This document shows positions 26,975 to 36,528 of a DNA stretch of 64,000 bases, one piece after another (position 1 is the first letter of the stretch; each line of letters starts with the position of its first letter). The stretch comes from Pseudomonadota bacterium (GTDB lineage: Bacteria; Pseudomonadota; Gammaproteobacteria; Burkholderiales; Burkholderiaceae_E), in the NCBI GenBank assembly GCA_023389055.1, contig JAEWFA010000050.1, positions 9,981 through 73,980 on the forward strand, in the 5' to 3' direction. The position numbers and the translations under genes are program-made. The notes beneath the pieces were generated by a model, which saw nothing but the letters and a program-made list of their open reading frames with translations, was not told the origin of the DNA and made no database searches.

Positions 26975-28110
26975 GGCGAGCGCTCGCGCAGTTCGTCGAG
27001 GTAGTGGTCGACCTGTCGGTCCTCGCGCGCGAGGAAGCGCTCGACGGCATCGGCGAAGGCCGGCTCGGCCAACCAGTGCGCCGACGTGGTCGGCACCGCT
27101 TCGAACCCGCGTGCGAGCTTGTGCTCGCCTTGCGCGCCGCCTTCGACGATGCGAAGGCCCATCGCAATCGCGATCTCGATCGCCTGGTAGTAGCACAGCT
27201 CGAAGTGCAGCATCGGAACGCTCTCGATCGCGCCCCAGTAGCGTCCGTACAGGCGTTCGTCGTCGTGCACGAACAGTGCCGATGCGATCGGTGCACCGTC
27301 GCGCTCGGCGACGACGAGCAGCAGGTGCTCGGGCATCGACTGGCCGATGCGCTCGAAGAATTCGCGATTCAGGTACGGCGTCGACAGGTGCGACGCGTAC
27401 GTGGCTTCATAGCAGCGAACGAAGAAACGCCAGTCCGATGCGCGGATCTGCCGGCCGTGCAGGCGTCGGATGCGCACGCCGGCGTTGGCGACCCGCCGGC
27501 GCTCGGCGCGGATCTTCTTGCGCTTGGGTTGCGCGAGCGTCGCCAGGAACGCGTCGAAATCGGGATAGGCATCGTTGCGCCAGTGGAACTGCACGCCGTG
27601 GCGCAACAGCATCCCCGCCTCGCGCAGCATCGCGGCTTCGTCGTCCAGCGGGAAGAGCACGTGCAGCGACGACAGCGACGAGTCGCGTGCAAACGCGAGC
27701 AGGGCGCCGATCGCTGCGCGCCGTGCAGCGGCGTCGCGAGCGGCGATGCGAACGCCGGGCACCGGCGTGAACGGCACGGCGGCGAGCCACTTCGGGTAGT
27801 AGCGAAGTCCGTGGCGCTGGTATGCATCGGCCCACGCCCAGTCGAAGACGTATTCGCCGTAGGAATGCCATTTTCGGAACAGCGGGACGATCGCGGCCGG
27901 TCCGTCGCGATCCTGCATGAGCAGGTGCTGCGCCTGCCATCCGGTGTGCGGGCCGACACAGCCCGAACGCTCCAGCGCATCGAAGAACTCGTGGCGCAGG
28001 AACGGTTGCGCGCGCTCCCGTCGTGCAGCGGCGGCAGCGAGCCCGTTCCATTGCCGTGCGTCGATCGCCGCCGCGTTCGGGAGAATGCGCGTGCGATAAT
28101 CGATTCGCAC
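26920..28110 (-). CDS. FemAB/GNAT-like N-acyltransferase (DUF482-type)
   Basis: 396 aa. The sequence fits the proteobacterial 'peptidogalycan biosynthesis' / DUF482 group: PFLRHEFFDALERSGCV, GPHTGWQAQHLL, FDWAWADAYQRHG, YYPKWLAAVPFTPVPG, FHWRNDAYPDFDAFLA and GAQGEHKLARGF. These have a double GNAT fold and are presumed cytoplasmic acyl or aminoacyl transferases with unknown substrate. The GTG start at 28110 lacks a ribosome site; a CTG 21 nt upstream is well placed after AAGGAG and may be the true start. The gene is divergent from nadE by 29 bp. Confidence 0.82.
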   Translation of the reverse strand: MRIDYRTRILPNAAAIDARQWNGLAAAAARRERAQPFLRHEFFDALERSGCVGPHTGWQAQHLLMQDRDGPAAIVPLFRKWHSYGEYVFDWAWADAYQRHGLRYYPKWLAAVPFTPVPGVRIAARDAAARRAAIGALLAFARDSSLSSLHVLFPLDDEAAMLREAGMLLRHGVQFHWRNDAYPDFDAFLATLAQPKRKKIRAERRRVANAGVRIRRLHGRQIRASDWRFFVRCYEATYASHLSTPYLNREFFERIGQSMPEHLLLVVAERDGAPIASALFVHDDERLYGRYWGAIESVPMLHFELCYYQAIEIAIAMGLRIVEGGAQGEHKLARGFEAVPTTSAHWLAEPAFADAVERFLAREDRQVDHYLDELRERSPYRAAGKADDGGGSAPEA

Positions 28111-28139
28111 CCGACCGTCCGCCAGAAGAAACTCCTTCG

Positions 28140-29753
28140 ATGCGCATCGCTGCCGCGCAGATCAATCCGGTCGTCGGCGACTTCGACGGCAACGCACAGC
28201 GGATTATCGCCGCGGCGCACGAGGCGGCCGCGGCAGGGGCGCGGGTATTGGTCACGCCCGAACTCGCACTGGTCGGCTATCCGCCCGAAGATCTTCTGTT
28301 CCGCAGCGCGTTCCTCGAAGCATCGCACGAGGCGCTGCAGCGGGTGCGCGCCCAGACGAGCGGCCTCGACCTGCATCTGCTCGTCGGGCATCCGGCCGTC
28401 GACGGCGAAGCCCGCTACAACGCCGCGAGCCTGCTGCATCGCGGCCGCATCGTCGGTCGCTACCACAAGCACGAGCTGCCGAACTATCGCGTCTTCGACG
28501 ACTGGCGTTATTTCTCGCCGGGCGACGAGCCGCTGGTGTTCGAAGTCGACGGCGTTCGCTTCGGCGTGCTCGTCTGCGAAGACTACTGGTTCGCGCCTGC
28601 GCCCCAACGCGCCGTCGCGGCGGGTGCGCAGGTGCTGCTTGCATTGAACGCCTCGCCCTACGAGACGGAAAAGCAGCATCGGCGGCTCGACGTCGCTCGG
28701 GCCAACGTCTCGAAGCTCGGCGTTGCGCTGCTGGCGGCCAATCTCGTCGGCGGACAGGACGAACTCGTCTTCGACGGGCTGTCGTTCGCGTTGAACGCCG
28801 ACGGTGCGCTGGCGGCGCAGGCACCGGCCTTCGCAGAGGCGCTGTTCGTCGCCGAGCTGGCTCCCGGCGCCGGTGCGCCGGCTTTCGTCGCCGGCGCGAC
28901 GCCGGTCGAGCCGTCGATCGAGGAGCAGTTGTACGCCGCGCTCGTGCTCGGCGTTCGCGACTACATCGGCAAGAACGGCTTTCCGGGCGTCGTGCTCGGG
29001 CTGTCGGGCGGTGTCGACTCGGCGCTCACGCTGGCCATCGCCGTCGATGCGCTGGGCGCCGAGCGCGTGCGCGCGGTCATGATGCCGTCGCCGTACACCG
29101 CCGACATTTCCGTCGCCGACGCGCGCGAGATGGCGTCGCGGCTCGGCGTGCGCTACGACGAGATTCCGATCGCGGGTTGCTTCGATGCATTCCTCGAGGC
29201 GCTCGACGTGCACCTGCCCGGACCTGCGGACACGACGCAGGAGAACATCCAGGCGCGGGTGCGGGCCGTTTTCCTGATGGCGTTGTCGAACCGCACCGGC
29301 GCGCTCGTGCTCACCACCGGCAACAAGAGCGAAATGGCGGTCGGCTACAGCACGCTGTACGGCGACATGGCCGGCGGCTTCGCGGTGATCAAGGACGTCG
29401 TCAAGACGATGGTGTGGCGGCTGTCGAAGTGGCGCAACGCCGGCGGCGAGGTGATCCCGCAGCGGATCATCACGCGCGCGCCGTCCGCCGAACTCAAGCC
29501 GGGACAGGTCGACCAGGATTCGCTGCCGCCCTACGACGTGCTCGACGCGATCATCGCGCAATACGTCGAACTCGACCGCAGCGTCGAGCAGATCGCCGCC
29601 GGCGGCATCGACGAGGCGACGGTGCGACGCGTCACGCGCCTGATCCGCAGCGCCGAATACAAGCGCCGCCAGGCGCCGCTCGGCATCCGCGTCACGCATC
29701 GCGCCTTCGGCCGCGACTGGCGATATCCGGTCACCTCGCATTTTCGCGACTGA
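28140..29753 (+). CDS. nadE: Glutamine-dependent NAD+ synthase
   Basis: 537 aa. The N-terminal nitrilase-type glutaminase domain (about residues 1-250) carries E41, K110 and C146 (VCEDYW) as the catalytic set; the C-terminal synthetase domain has the PP-loop LGLSGGVDSALT. Ammonia from glutamine converts deamido-NAD+ to NAD+ with ATP, in the cytoplasm. MRIAAAQINPVVGDF is the usual start. glnB follows 126 bp downstream, a common pairing in betaproteobacteria that links NAD and nitrogen status. Confidence 0.96.
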   Translation: MRIAAAQINPVVGDFDGNAQRIIAAAHEAAAAGARVLVTPELALVGYPPEDLLFRSAFLEASHEALQRVRAQTSGLDLHLLVGHPAVDGEARYNAASLLHRGRIVGRYHKHELPNYRVFDDWRYFSPGDEPLVFEVDGVRFGVLVCEDYWFAPAPQRAVAAGAQVLLALNASPYETEKQHRRLDVARANVSKLGVALLAANLVGGQDELVFDGLSFALNADGALAAQAPAFAEALFVAELAPGAGAPAFVAGATPVEPSIEEQLYAALVLGVRDYIGKNGFPGVVLGLSGGVDSALTLAIAVDALGAERVRAVMMPSPYTADISVADAREMASRLGVRYDEIPIAGCFDAFLEALDVHLPGPADTTQENIQARVRAVFLMALSNRTGALVLTTGNKSEMAVGYSTLYGDMAGGFAVIKDVVKTMVWRLSKWRNAGGEVIPQRIITRAPSAELKPGQVDQDSLPPYDVLDAIIAQYVELDRSVEQIAAGGIDEATVRRVTRLIRSAEYKRRQAPLGIRVTHRAFGRDWRYPVTSHFRD

Positions 29754-29879
29754 ACCGACGGGCACGGCCGACGGGTTCACACGTGCCGAGGTTCGTCTCG
29801 GGTAGGATTCAGCCTTTGCCAACGCCGTCGCCGGCCCTGAAGCCACCACGGGCAGCCGACGAGCAGTCTCGGAGCCAGC

Positions 29880-30218
29880 ATGAAGAAGATTACGGCGATC
29901 ATCAAACCGTTCAAGCTCGACGAAGTGCGTGAAGCGCTTGCCGAGGTCGGTGTGACGGGTCTGACCGTGACCGAAGTGAAGGGTTTCGGCCGCCAGAAGG
30001 GGCATACGGAGTTGTACCGCGGCGCCGAGTACGTGGTCGATTTCCTTCCGAAGGTGAAGGTCGAGGTCATCGTCGCCGACAGTGTCGTCGACGGCGTCAT
30101 CGATGCCGTCGTTCGCGCAGCGCGCACCGGGCGCATCGGCGACGGAAAGATCTTCGTCTCCGACATCGAGCAGGTCGTGCGCATCCGCACCGGCGAGACC
30201 GGCGAAGCCGCCGTCTAG
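29880..30218 (+). CDS. glnB: Nitrogen regulatory protein P-II
   Basis: 112 aa, exactly the family length. MKKITAIIKPFKLDEVREAL opens the protein; the T-loop has TELYRGAEYVVDFLPK with the uridylylated Tyr (Y51), and the second signature TGRIGDGKIFV is present. It senses ATP/ADP, 2-oxoglutarate and glutamine and controls glutamine synthetase and NtrB. No ammonium channel gene is adjacent, so GlnB fits better than GlnK. Confidence 0.96.
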   Translation: MKKITAIIKPFKLDEVREALAEVGVTGLTVTEVKGFGRQKGHTELYRGAEYVVDFLPKVKVEVIVADSVVDGVIDAVVRAARTGRIGDGKIFVSDIEQVVRIRTGETGEAAV

Positions 30219-30221
30219 CGT

Positions 30222-30878
30222 TCAGGTTCGCCGCGGAGAGCGACCTGCGGACGCACGCTCGCCGCCGAACAGCCGTCTCATCCCGCGGGCGATCGCGCGC
30301 AGCAACAGCAGCGCGATAACCAGGAACACGACCAGCGCGAGCAGGAACACCAGCGGATGCGCGAGCGCGAGCCACAGCCCGCCCAGCACTCCGACGTCCT
30401 CGCCCAGCGACACTGCAACGTTGGAGAACGGCTCGGGCGACGTGTTTACCGCCGCGCGCGTTCCCGCCTTGGCGAAATGCGTCGTTGCCGTAAGGGTGCC
30501 GCCCAACAGCGCCGCGGCGAGCGTCCAGGCGGCGCCGGAGTCGCCGAAGACCGCCGCGGCGAGCGCGGCGCCCGCCGGAATGCGGATGAAGGTATTCACC
30601 GCGTCCCAGGCGCTGTCGATCCACGGGACCTTGTCGGCGGTGAGCTCCACCACCGACATGAAACCCGACGCCGCGAGCACCGCCGGATGCGCCAGCACTT
30701 CGAGATTTTCGGGCAGCGGCCACCAGCCCAGCCGCCCGAGCAGCCCGAAGACGAACACGACGAGGTACAGCCGCAGTCCTGCGCCCCACGACAGCGCTGC
30801 CGCGAGCGCGATCGCGGGCGCATGACGCAACACGGGCTCGGGTACCAGGCCGAGCCACTGCGCGAGCAGCGCCTCCAT
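30222..30878 (-). CDS. DUF4126 family membrane protein
   Basis: 218 aa from ATG 30878, with about five to six hydrophobic segments. Motifs AALSWGAGLRLYLVVFVFGLLGRLGW, FMSVVELTADKVPWIDSAWD and GGTLTATTHFAKAGTRAAVNTSPEPFSN match the DUF4126 family, whose function is unknown. An upstream extension to 30971 is in frame but Arg-rich and unlikely. It is convergent with glnB (3 bp apart) and divergent from the nucleotidyltransferase gene by 92 bp. Confidence 0.85.
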   Translation of the reverse strand: MEALLAQWLGLVPEPVLRHAPAIALAAALSWGAGLRLYLVVFVFGLLGRLGWWPLPENLEVLAHPAVLAASGFMSVVELTADKVPWIDSAWDAVNTFIRIPAGAALAAAVFGDSGAAWTLAAALLGGTLTATTHFAKAGTRAAVNTSPEPFSNVAVSLGEDVGVLGGLWLALAHPLVFLLALVVFLVIALLLLRAIARGMRRLFGGERASAGRSPRRT

Positions 30879-30970
30879 CACGGCGCCGATCCGGCGGACG
30901 CGGCAAGCGCCAAGGCTGCGGCGCGCTCGGCTACACTCGGTCGCATCGTGGTCTCCTGGGCGGAACGCCA

Positions 30971-31624
30971 ATGTCCCCGGACGAGAGCCGTTCCATTGTG
31001 CCAGCGGCGCACGACGCGGCCCGGCTCGGCGCGGTGCTGCTCGCGGCGGGCAGCGCCGTGCGAATGGGCGGGCCGAACAAGCTGCTGATGCGCATCGACG
31101 GCGAGCCGCTCGTGCGGCGTTCGCTGCGCGCGCTGCAGCGCGTGCCGATCGGGCATCTCGTCGTCGTGCTCGGTCGCGACGCCCAGCAGGTGCGCGTCGA
31201 GCTGGACACCTTTCCGGTGCGCGCGTTCTGCCGCGTCGAGGTCGGTTGCGACCAGCAGGTATCGGTCGTCGCCGGACTTCGCGCGCTGCCCGAAGGGCTC
31301 GATGCGATCGTCATCGCGCTGGCCGACCAGCCGCTCGTCGACGTCGACGATCTGCGCTGGCTGCTCGCGCGCTGGCGCGAGCTCCCCGAAGGCAGCGCCG
31401 CGATTCCGTTCCATCGAGGCACGCGCGGCAATCCGGTGGTCATCGCCGGCGAGATTCGCGAGCCCGTGCTCGAAGCCGGCCCGACCGTCGGCTGCCGCGG
31501 CTGGCTCGCTGCGAACCCGCAACGCGTACACCGCATCGAGACCCCCGACGACCACTTCATCGTCGATCTCGACACCCCGGAGGACGTCGTTCTACTGGCG
31601 AGAAGGGGCGTGGTGGCGAGCTGA
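30971..31624 (+). CDS. MocA/MobA-like nucleotidyltransferase
   Basis: 217 aa. LGAVLLAAGSAVRMGGPNKLL is the nucleotide-binding loop of the MobA-like NTP transferases, with IALADQPLVDVDDL and FHRGTRGNPVVI as further family motifs. This resembles MocA, which attaches CMP to molybdopterin for the xanthine dehydrogenase family. No molybdoenzyme or XdhC-like gene lies in the window, so the exact substrate is uncertain. Confidence 0.82.
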   Translation: MSPDESRSIVPAAHDAARLGAVLLAAGSAVRMGGPNKLLMRIDGEPLVRRSLRALQRVPIGHLVVVLGRDAQQVRVELDTFPVRAFCRVEVGCDQQVSVVAGLRALPEGLDAIVIALADQPLVDVDDLRWLLARWRELPEGSAAIPFHRGTRGNPVVIAGEIREPVLEAGPTVGCRGWLAANPQRVHRIETPDDHFIVDLDTPEDVVLLARRGVVAS

Positions 31625-31629
31625 ACGGT

Positions 31630-32319
31630 TCAGCATAGCAACACGATCAACGCTCCCGCTCCCCCGTCATTCGGCCGCGCCTGGCAGAACGCGAGCACCT
31701 CGCGTCGTTGCACCAGCCAGCGCGGCACCTTCGCCTTGAGCACCGGTTCGCGCCCGATCGAGCCGAGCCCCTTGCCGTGGATCACGCGCACGCAGCGCCA
31801 CTGGCGACGCAACGCCTCGTCGAGGAACGCGGCGAGCGCCTCGCGCGCCTCGTCGACGCGCAGTCCGTGCAGATCGATCTGCCCGCGGATCGCCCATTCG
31901 CCGCGGCGCAGTCGCCGCACGACGTCGGGTCCGACCGATGCGCGGCGAAACGACAGCGCTTCGTCGGTCTCCAGGTGTTGTTCGATGCCGATCTCGTCGG
32001 ACAGCGACGCCGCGAGCGCCGCGCGCTCGTCGAGTTCGCGCTGCACGGCCGTGGCCGGAATCTCGCGGCGCCGCGGGTCGATGCGCCCGGTGGGGCGCAA
32101 CGGTACGACGTCGGCGATGGCCTCGCGAAACAGATTCGCCTCGCGCAGGCGTTCGCGCTCGCGCTGTCGCTGCTCGTGCTCGCGGCGCTCGCGTTCGGCT
32201 TGCTCGCGTTCGCGTGCCTGCGCGTCGGCCCGCACCTGCCGGCCGAGCGCGTCGAAGGATTCCAGCGACGCAGGGCGGCCGGGACGGCGCGACGACGGCC
32301 GGCCCGGCGAGCGCGTCAT
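31630..32319 (-). CDS. Smr-domain protein
   Basis: 229 aa. The N-terminal half is charged and coiled-coil-like, with an Arg/Glu-rich run at about residues 35-60. The C-terminal Smr domain has GQIDLHGLRVDEAREAL and RVIHGKGLGS. Smr proteins bind or nick nucleic acid, and small stand-alone versions are linked to RNA cleavage at stalled ribosomes. The ATG overlaps the trxB stop by 4 nt, so the two are translated from one transcript. Confidence 0.88.
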   Translation of the reverse strand: MTRSPGRPSSRRPGRPASLESFDALGRQVRADAQAREREQAERERREHEQRQRERERLREANLFREAIADVVPLRPTGRIDPRRREIPATAVQRELDERAALAASLSDEIGIEQHLETDEALSFRRASVGPDVVRRLRRGEWAIRGQIDLHGLRVDEAREALAAFLDEALRRQWRCVRVIHGKGLGSIGREPVLKAKVPRWLVQRREVLAFCQARPNDGGAGALIVLLC

Positions 32320-33290
32320 CGGCCTGTGAGCGACTCGAGGTAGCGCTGCGCGTCGAGCGCGGCCATGCAGCCGGTGCCCGCGCTGGTGACCGCCTGCCGG
32401 TAGACGTGGTCCTGCACGTCGCCTGCCGCGAATACGCCGGCCACGCTGGTGGCGGTTGCGTCTCCGTCCAGCCCGCCCCGGGTGACGATGTAGCCGTTGC
32501 GCATCTCGAGCTGGCCCTCGAAGATCGACGTGTTCGGCGAATGGCCGATCGCGATGAACACGCCCTGCACGGCGAGTTCGCTTTTCTCGCCCGTCCGGTT
32601 GTCGAGCACGCGTACCGCGTTGACCCCGGCGTCGTCGCCGAGCACTTCATCGAGTTCGTGGAACCAGCGGATCTCGACGTTGCCCGCCTTGCCGTCGCGT
32701 TCCTCGGTGTGCGAGAGCAGTCGGTCGGAGAGGATCGGCTCGGAGCGGAACCGGTCGCGCCGGTGCAGCACGGTCACCTTGCGCGCGATGTTCGCCAGGT
32801 ACAGCGCTTCCTCGACGGCCGTGTTGCCTCCGCCGACGACGACGACGTCCTGTCCGCGGTAGAAGAAGCCGTCGCAGGTGGCGCAGGCCGAGACGCCGCG
32901 TCCCATGAACGCCTCCTCGGAAGGCAGCCCCAGGTATTTCGCCGACGCGCCGGTGGCGACGATCAGTGCATCGCAGGTGTACTCGCCGGCGTCGCCGACC
33001 AGCCGCATCGGCTTCTCGTTCAGATGCACCGTGTGGATCTGGTCGAAGACCATTTCGGTGCCGAATCGCTCGGCGTGCCGCTGGAAGCGCGCCATCAGTT
33101 CGGGACCCTGCACGCCGTCGGGATCGGCCGGCCAGTTATCGACGTCGGTCGTCGTCATCAATTGCCCGCCCTGCGCAAGTCCCGTGATCAGCACCGGCTG
33201 GAGGTTGGCGCGCGCCGCATAGACGGCGGCGGTGTAGCCGGCCGGGCCGGAACCGAGGATCAGCAGGCGAAGGTGGCGAGTGGTGGTCAT
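32316..33290 (-). CDS. trxB: Thioredoxin reductase
   Basis: 324 aa flavoenzyme. It has the FAD-binding GSGPAGYTAAVYAARA, the redox pair in CATCDGFF, the NADPH site VVVGGGNTAVEEALYL and the C-terminal FAD motif GVFAAGDVQD. It reduces thioredoxin with NADPH in the cytoplasm. It leads the trxB-smr unit. A TATAAT on the minus strand lies about 100 bp upstream, next to the divergent crp/fnr gene; trxB beside ftsK-lolA-rarA-serS is a usual proteobacterial arrangement. Confidence 0.96.
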   Translation of the reverse strand: MTTTRHLRLLILGSGPAGYTAAVYAARANLQPVLITGLAQGGQLMTTTDVDNWPADPDGVQGPELMARFQRHAERFGTEMVFDQIHTVHLNEKPMRLVGDAGEYTCDALIVATGASAKYLGLPSEEAFMGRGVSACATCDGFFYRGQDVVVVGGGNTAVEEALYLANIARKVTVLHRRDRFRSEPILSDRLLSHTEERDGKAGNVEIRWFHELDEVLGDDAGVNAVRVLDNRTGEKSELAVQGVFIAIGHSPNTSIFEGQLEMRNGYIVTRGGLDGDATATSVAGVFAAGDVQDHVYRQAVTSAGTGCMAALDAQRYLESLTGR

Positions 33291-33391
33291 CGGGGGACGG
33301 GCGGATTTTGCGTTGTAAAAAACTCAAAGAATCATCCACTTACGCGGAGATTCTAGAAGCGTTTCGTGATATTCGGCACGCGTGGTGCAGA

Positions 33392-33397
33392 ATTATA
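33392..33397 (-). promoter_or_regulatory. Candidate -10 box (TATAAT) for trxB
   Basis: TATAAT on the minus strand inside a rare AT-richer stretch (about 33300-33400) between trxB and the crp/fnr gene. No clear -35 box. Confidence 0.4.
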
Positions 33398-33447
33398 GGA
33401 GTGCGGTGCTCCCGAGCAGCCGCCCCTGCGTTCGACGAGAGGTGGGT

Positions 33448-34122
33448 ATGGCTCACGAAGAAAACAAGGCGTTCCTTCGCCGGGTGCCGCTGCTGTCGGC
33501 CCTGAACGAGCAGCAGATCGAGTCGCTGGCGGCCGCCAGCGCTCGCCGCAACTTCCCGAAGGGCCGCACGATCGTCTCGGAAGGCGAACCCTCGCAGTCG
33601 CTGTACATCCTGCTGTCGGGACGCGCGAAGGTGCAGCGCTCCGATTCCGAAGGCAAGGAGGTCATCCTCGCGGTGCTGGGCTCGGGCGATTTCTTCGGCG
33701 AGATGAGCCTGATCGACGACGCGCCGCGTTCGGCCAGCGTGATCACGCTGGAGTCGTGCGATTTCATGTCGATCGCCAAGGAGAGTTTCAAGGCGATGCT
33801 TCTGCAGAACAACGAGATGTGCATGGCGGTGATGCGCGGACTGGTGCGTCGCCTTCGCGAAGCCGACCAGAAGATCGAGACGCTCGCGCTGCTCGACGTC
33901 TACGGGCGCGTCGCGCGCGTGCTGCTCGACTTCTCCGAGCAGGTCGGCGGCGAGCGCATCGTGCGCAACCGGCTGCCGCGCCAGGAAATCGCGAAGATGA
34001 TCGGCGCTTCGCGCGAGATGGTCTCGCGCGTGATGAAAGGCCTGGAGACCGACGGATACATCGTGCCGATGCCCGAGGGGCGACTGATGCTGCGCGAGAA
34101 GATCGCTTCCTACATCAGCTGA
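33448..34122 (+). CDS. Crp/Fnr-family transcriptional regulator
   Basis: 224 aa from ATG 33448, which has GAGAGGTGGG just before it. The cyclic-nucleotide-binding fold covers about residues 25-140 (ILLSGRAKVQRSDSEGKEV; GDFFGEMSLIDDAPRSASV), and the HTH_Crp domain about 150-224 (LPRQEIAKMIGASREMVSRVMKGL). It has no N-terminal cysteine cluster, so it is not an oxygen-sensing FNR. The ligand is uncertain. It lies 23 bp before ftsK, which may be co-transcribed. Confidence 0.9.
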   Translation: MAHEENKAFLRRVPLLSALNEQQIESLAAASARRNFPKGRTIVSEGEPSQSLYILLSGRAKVQRSDSEGKEVILAVLGSGDFFGEMSLIDDAPRSASVITLESCDFMSIAKESFKAMLLQNNEMCMAVMRGLVRRLREADQKIETLALLDVYGRVARVLLDFSEQVGGERIVRNRLPRQEIAKMIGASREMVSRVMKGLETDGYIVPMPEGRLMLREKIASYIS

Positions 34123-34145
34123 CCCGAAGCACGCGGTACTTTCGA

Positions 34146-36512
34146 ATGGCCAGGACCAGCGCGACCACCGTTTCGTCGCGACGCGCGCCGGCGCGCGTCG
34201 GCGGCGCCGATTTCGGCATCTCCGAGCGCGCGCTGCGCCTGCTGCACGAATCGCGCTGGATCGCGATGGCCGCGCTCGGCGTCTTCCTGCTGCTGATCCT
34301 GGCCACCTACGACAAGGCCGACCCCGGCTGGTCGCACGCGGTGCCCGGCAACGCGGTTGCCAACGCGGGCGGTCGCGTGGGTGCCTGGTTCGCCGATCTG
34401 CTGCTGTACCTGTTCGGCCTGAGCGCATACCTGTTCGTCGCGTTGCTGGGAGTCGCCGTGCTGCGCGGCTTTCGCGCGCTGCGCGCTGCGCAGCAGGAAA
34501 CCGACGCGCATCGCTTTCCGTGGGAGCGTTGGCTGGGCTTCGCGTTGCTGCTGCTCGGCACCGTAGGCATCGAATCGGCGCGGCTGCATTCGTTGCAGGT
34601 GTCGCTGCCGATGGGGCCGGGCGGCGTCGTCGGCGCACAACTCGCCGACCCGATGTTCGTCGCGCTCGGCGCCGTCGGCGGAACGCTCGCGTTGCTGGTG
34701 ATGGTCGCCGCCGGCTTCAGCCTGTGGTCCGGATGGTCCTGGTTGACGATCTTCGAGCGCGTGGGTTTTGCGATCGAATGGCTGGTGCAACGCTCGATCG
34801 ATGCGGTCGCCGCCTGGAAGGACCGCCGCATCGGCGAGGTTGCCGCGACGGTGCGCGACGAGCAGGTGCAGGTCAAGCGCCGCATCCTCGACGACGACCC
34901 GGAACCGGTGCGCATCGAGGCGCCGGCCTCGCGCATCGAGCGTTCCGAGCGCGCGCAGGCCGAGCGGCAGACGCCGCTGTTCGTCGACCTGCCGGCCGAC
35001 ACGCAGCTGCCGCCGATCTCGCTGCTCGACGAGCCGGCGGTGGCCACCGAGACGGTGTCGGCCGAGACGCTCGAGTACACGTCGCGCCTGATCGAGAAGA
35101 AGCTCTCCGACTTCAACGTCGCCGCCAACGTCGTCGCCGCCTATCCGGGGCCGGTGATCACGAGATACGAGATCGAGCCGGCCACCGGCGTGAAAGGTGC
35201 GCAGATCGTCAACCTGTCGAAGGATCTCGCGCGCGCGCTGTCGCTGGTGTCGATCCGCGTCGTCGAGACGATTCCCGGCAAGAACCTGATGGGCCTGGAG
35301 TTGCCCAACGCGCGGCGTCAGTCGGTGCGACTGTCCGAGATCCTCGCTTCGCAGGTCTACGCGACGAGCCCCTCGCCGCTGACGCTGGCGCTCGGCAAGG
35401 ACATCGCCGGCATGCCGATCGTCGTCGATCTGGCGAAGATGCCGCACCTGCTGGTGGCCGGCACCACCGGCTCGGGGAAATCGGTGGGCATCAACGCGAT
35501 GCTGCTGTCGCTGCTCTACAAGAGCGACCCGTCGCAGGTGAGGCTGATCCTCATCGACCCGAAGATGCTCGAGATGAGCACCTACGAGGGCATTCCGCAC
35601 CTGCTCGCGCCGGTGGTCACCGACATGCGCCAGGCGGGCAATGCGCTGAACTGGTGCGTTGCCGAGATGGAGCGCCGCTACCGGCTGATGAGCAAGCTGG
35701 GCGTGCGCAACCTCTCCGGCTACAACAACCGCATCGCCGACGCCGAGCGCCGCGAGGATCTCATCCCGAACCCGTTCTCGTTGACGCCGGACGAGCCCGA
35801 GCCGCTGGGATCGCTGCCGCAGATCGTCGTCGTCATCGACGAGCTCGCCGACCTGATGATGGTGGTCGGCAAGAAGATCGAGGAGCTGATCGCGCGGCTG
35901 GCGCAGAAGGCGCGCGCCGCCGGCATCCACCTGATCCTCGCGACGCAGCGCCCTTCGGTGGACGTGATCACCGGGCTCATCAAGGCGAACATCCCGACGC
36001 GCATAGCGTTCCAGGTATCGTCGAAGATCGATTCGAGAACGATCCTCGACCAGATGGGCGCCGAGTCGCTGCTGGGGCAGGGCGACATGCTCTACCTGCC
36101 GCCCGGCGGCGGCGTTCCGATGCGCGTGCACGGCGCCTTCGTGGCCGACGGCGAGGTGCACAAGGTGGTCGAGCACTGGCGCCAGTTGGCCGAGCCCCAG
36201 TACGTCGAGGGCATCCTCGAGGGGGGCGTTCCCGAGGAGGTCGACGCGGGCAGTGCGGTCGGCTTCGGCGGGCTGTCGCAGACGCTGGCGGAGGCCGGCG
36301 TCGACGGCGAGGCCGATCCGCTGTACGACCAGGCGGTGGCGGTCGTCGTCAAGCACCGGCGCGCGTCGATCTCGCTGGTGCAGCGGCATCTGCGCATCGG
36401 CTACAACCGCTCCGCGCGCCTGCTCGAGCAGATGGAGCGCTCGGGGCTGGTTTCCGCGATGGCGACCAACGGCAACCGCGAGATCCTCGTTCCCGCGTCG
36501 CAGGACGCCTGA
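34146..36512 (+). CDS. ftsK: DNA translocase FtsK
   Basis: 788 aa. About four N-terminal membrane helices (to about residue 200) anchor it at the division septum. A linker of about 80 residues precedes the alpha/beta motor with Walker A AGTTGSGKSVGIN and Walker B IVVVIDELADLMMV, and the gamma domain (YDQAVAVVVKHRRASISLVQRHLRIGYNRSARLLEQ) reads DNA polarity. It pumps chromosome ends toward dif and activates XerCD. The linker is short compared with E. coli FtsK, as in many betaproteobacteria. lolA follows within 20 bp. Confidence 0.96.
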   Translation: MARTSATTVSSRRAPARVGGADFGISERALRLLHESRWIAMAALGVFLLLILATYDKADPGWSHAVPGNAVANAGGRVGAWFADLLLYLFGLSAYLFVALLGVAVLRGFRALRAAQQETDAHRFPWERWLGFALLLLGTVGIESARLHSLQVSLPMGPGGVVGAQLADPMFVALGAVGGTLALLVMVAAGFSLWSGWSWLTIFERVGFAIEWLVQRSIDAVAAWKDRRIGEVAATVRDEQVQVKRRILDDDPEPVRIEAPASRIERSERAQAERQTPLFVDLPADTQLPPISLLDEPAVATETVSAETLEYTSRLIEKKLSDFNVAANVVAAYPGPVITRYEIEPATGVKGAQIVNLSKDLARALSLVSIRVVETIPGKNLMGLELPNARRQSVRLSEILASQVYATSPSPLTLALGKDIAGMPIVVDLAKMPHLLVAGTTGSGKSVGINAMLLSLLYKSDPSQVRLILIDPKMLEMSTYEGIPHLLAPVVTDMRQAGNALNWCVAEMERRYRLMSKLGVRNLSGYNNRIADAERREDLIPNPFSLTPDEPEPLGSLPQIVVVIDELADLMMVVGKKIEELIARLAQKARAAGIHLILATQRPSVDVITGLIKANIPTRIAFQVSSKIDSRTILDQMGAESLLGQGDMLYLPPGGGVPMRVHGAFVADGEVHKVVEHWRQLAEPQYVEGILEGGVPEEVDAGSAVGFGGLSQTLAEAGVDGEADPLYDQAVAVVVKHRRASISLVQRHLRIGYNRSARLLEQMERSGLVSAMATNGNREILVPASQDA

Positions 36513-36528
36513 GGTGGGAACGGCAAGG

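Noticed and set aside
33300..33447. Possible FNR/Crp box in the AT-richer trxB-crp gap
   Set aside because: I could not find a two-fold symmetric TTGAT...ATCAA or TGTGA...TCACA site; only the -10 box is supportable.
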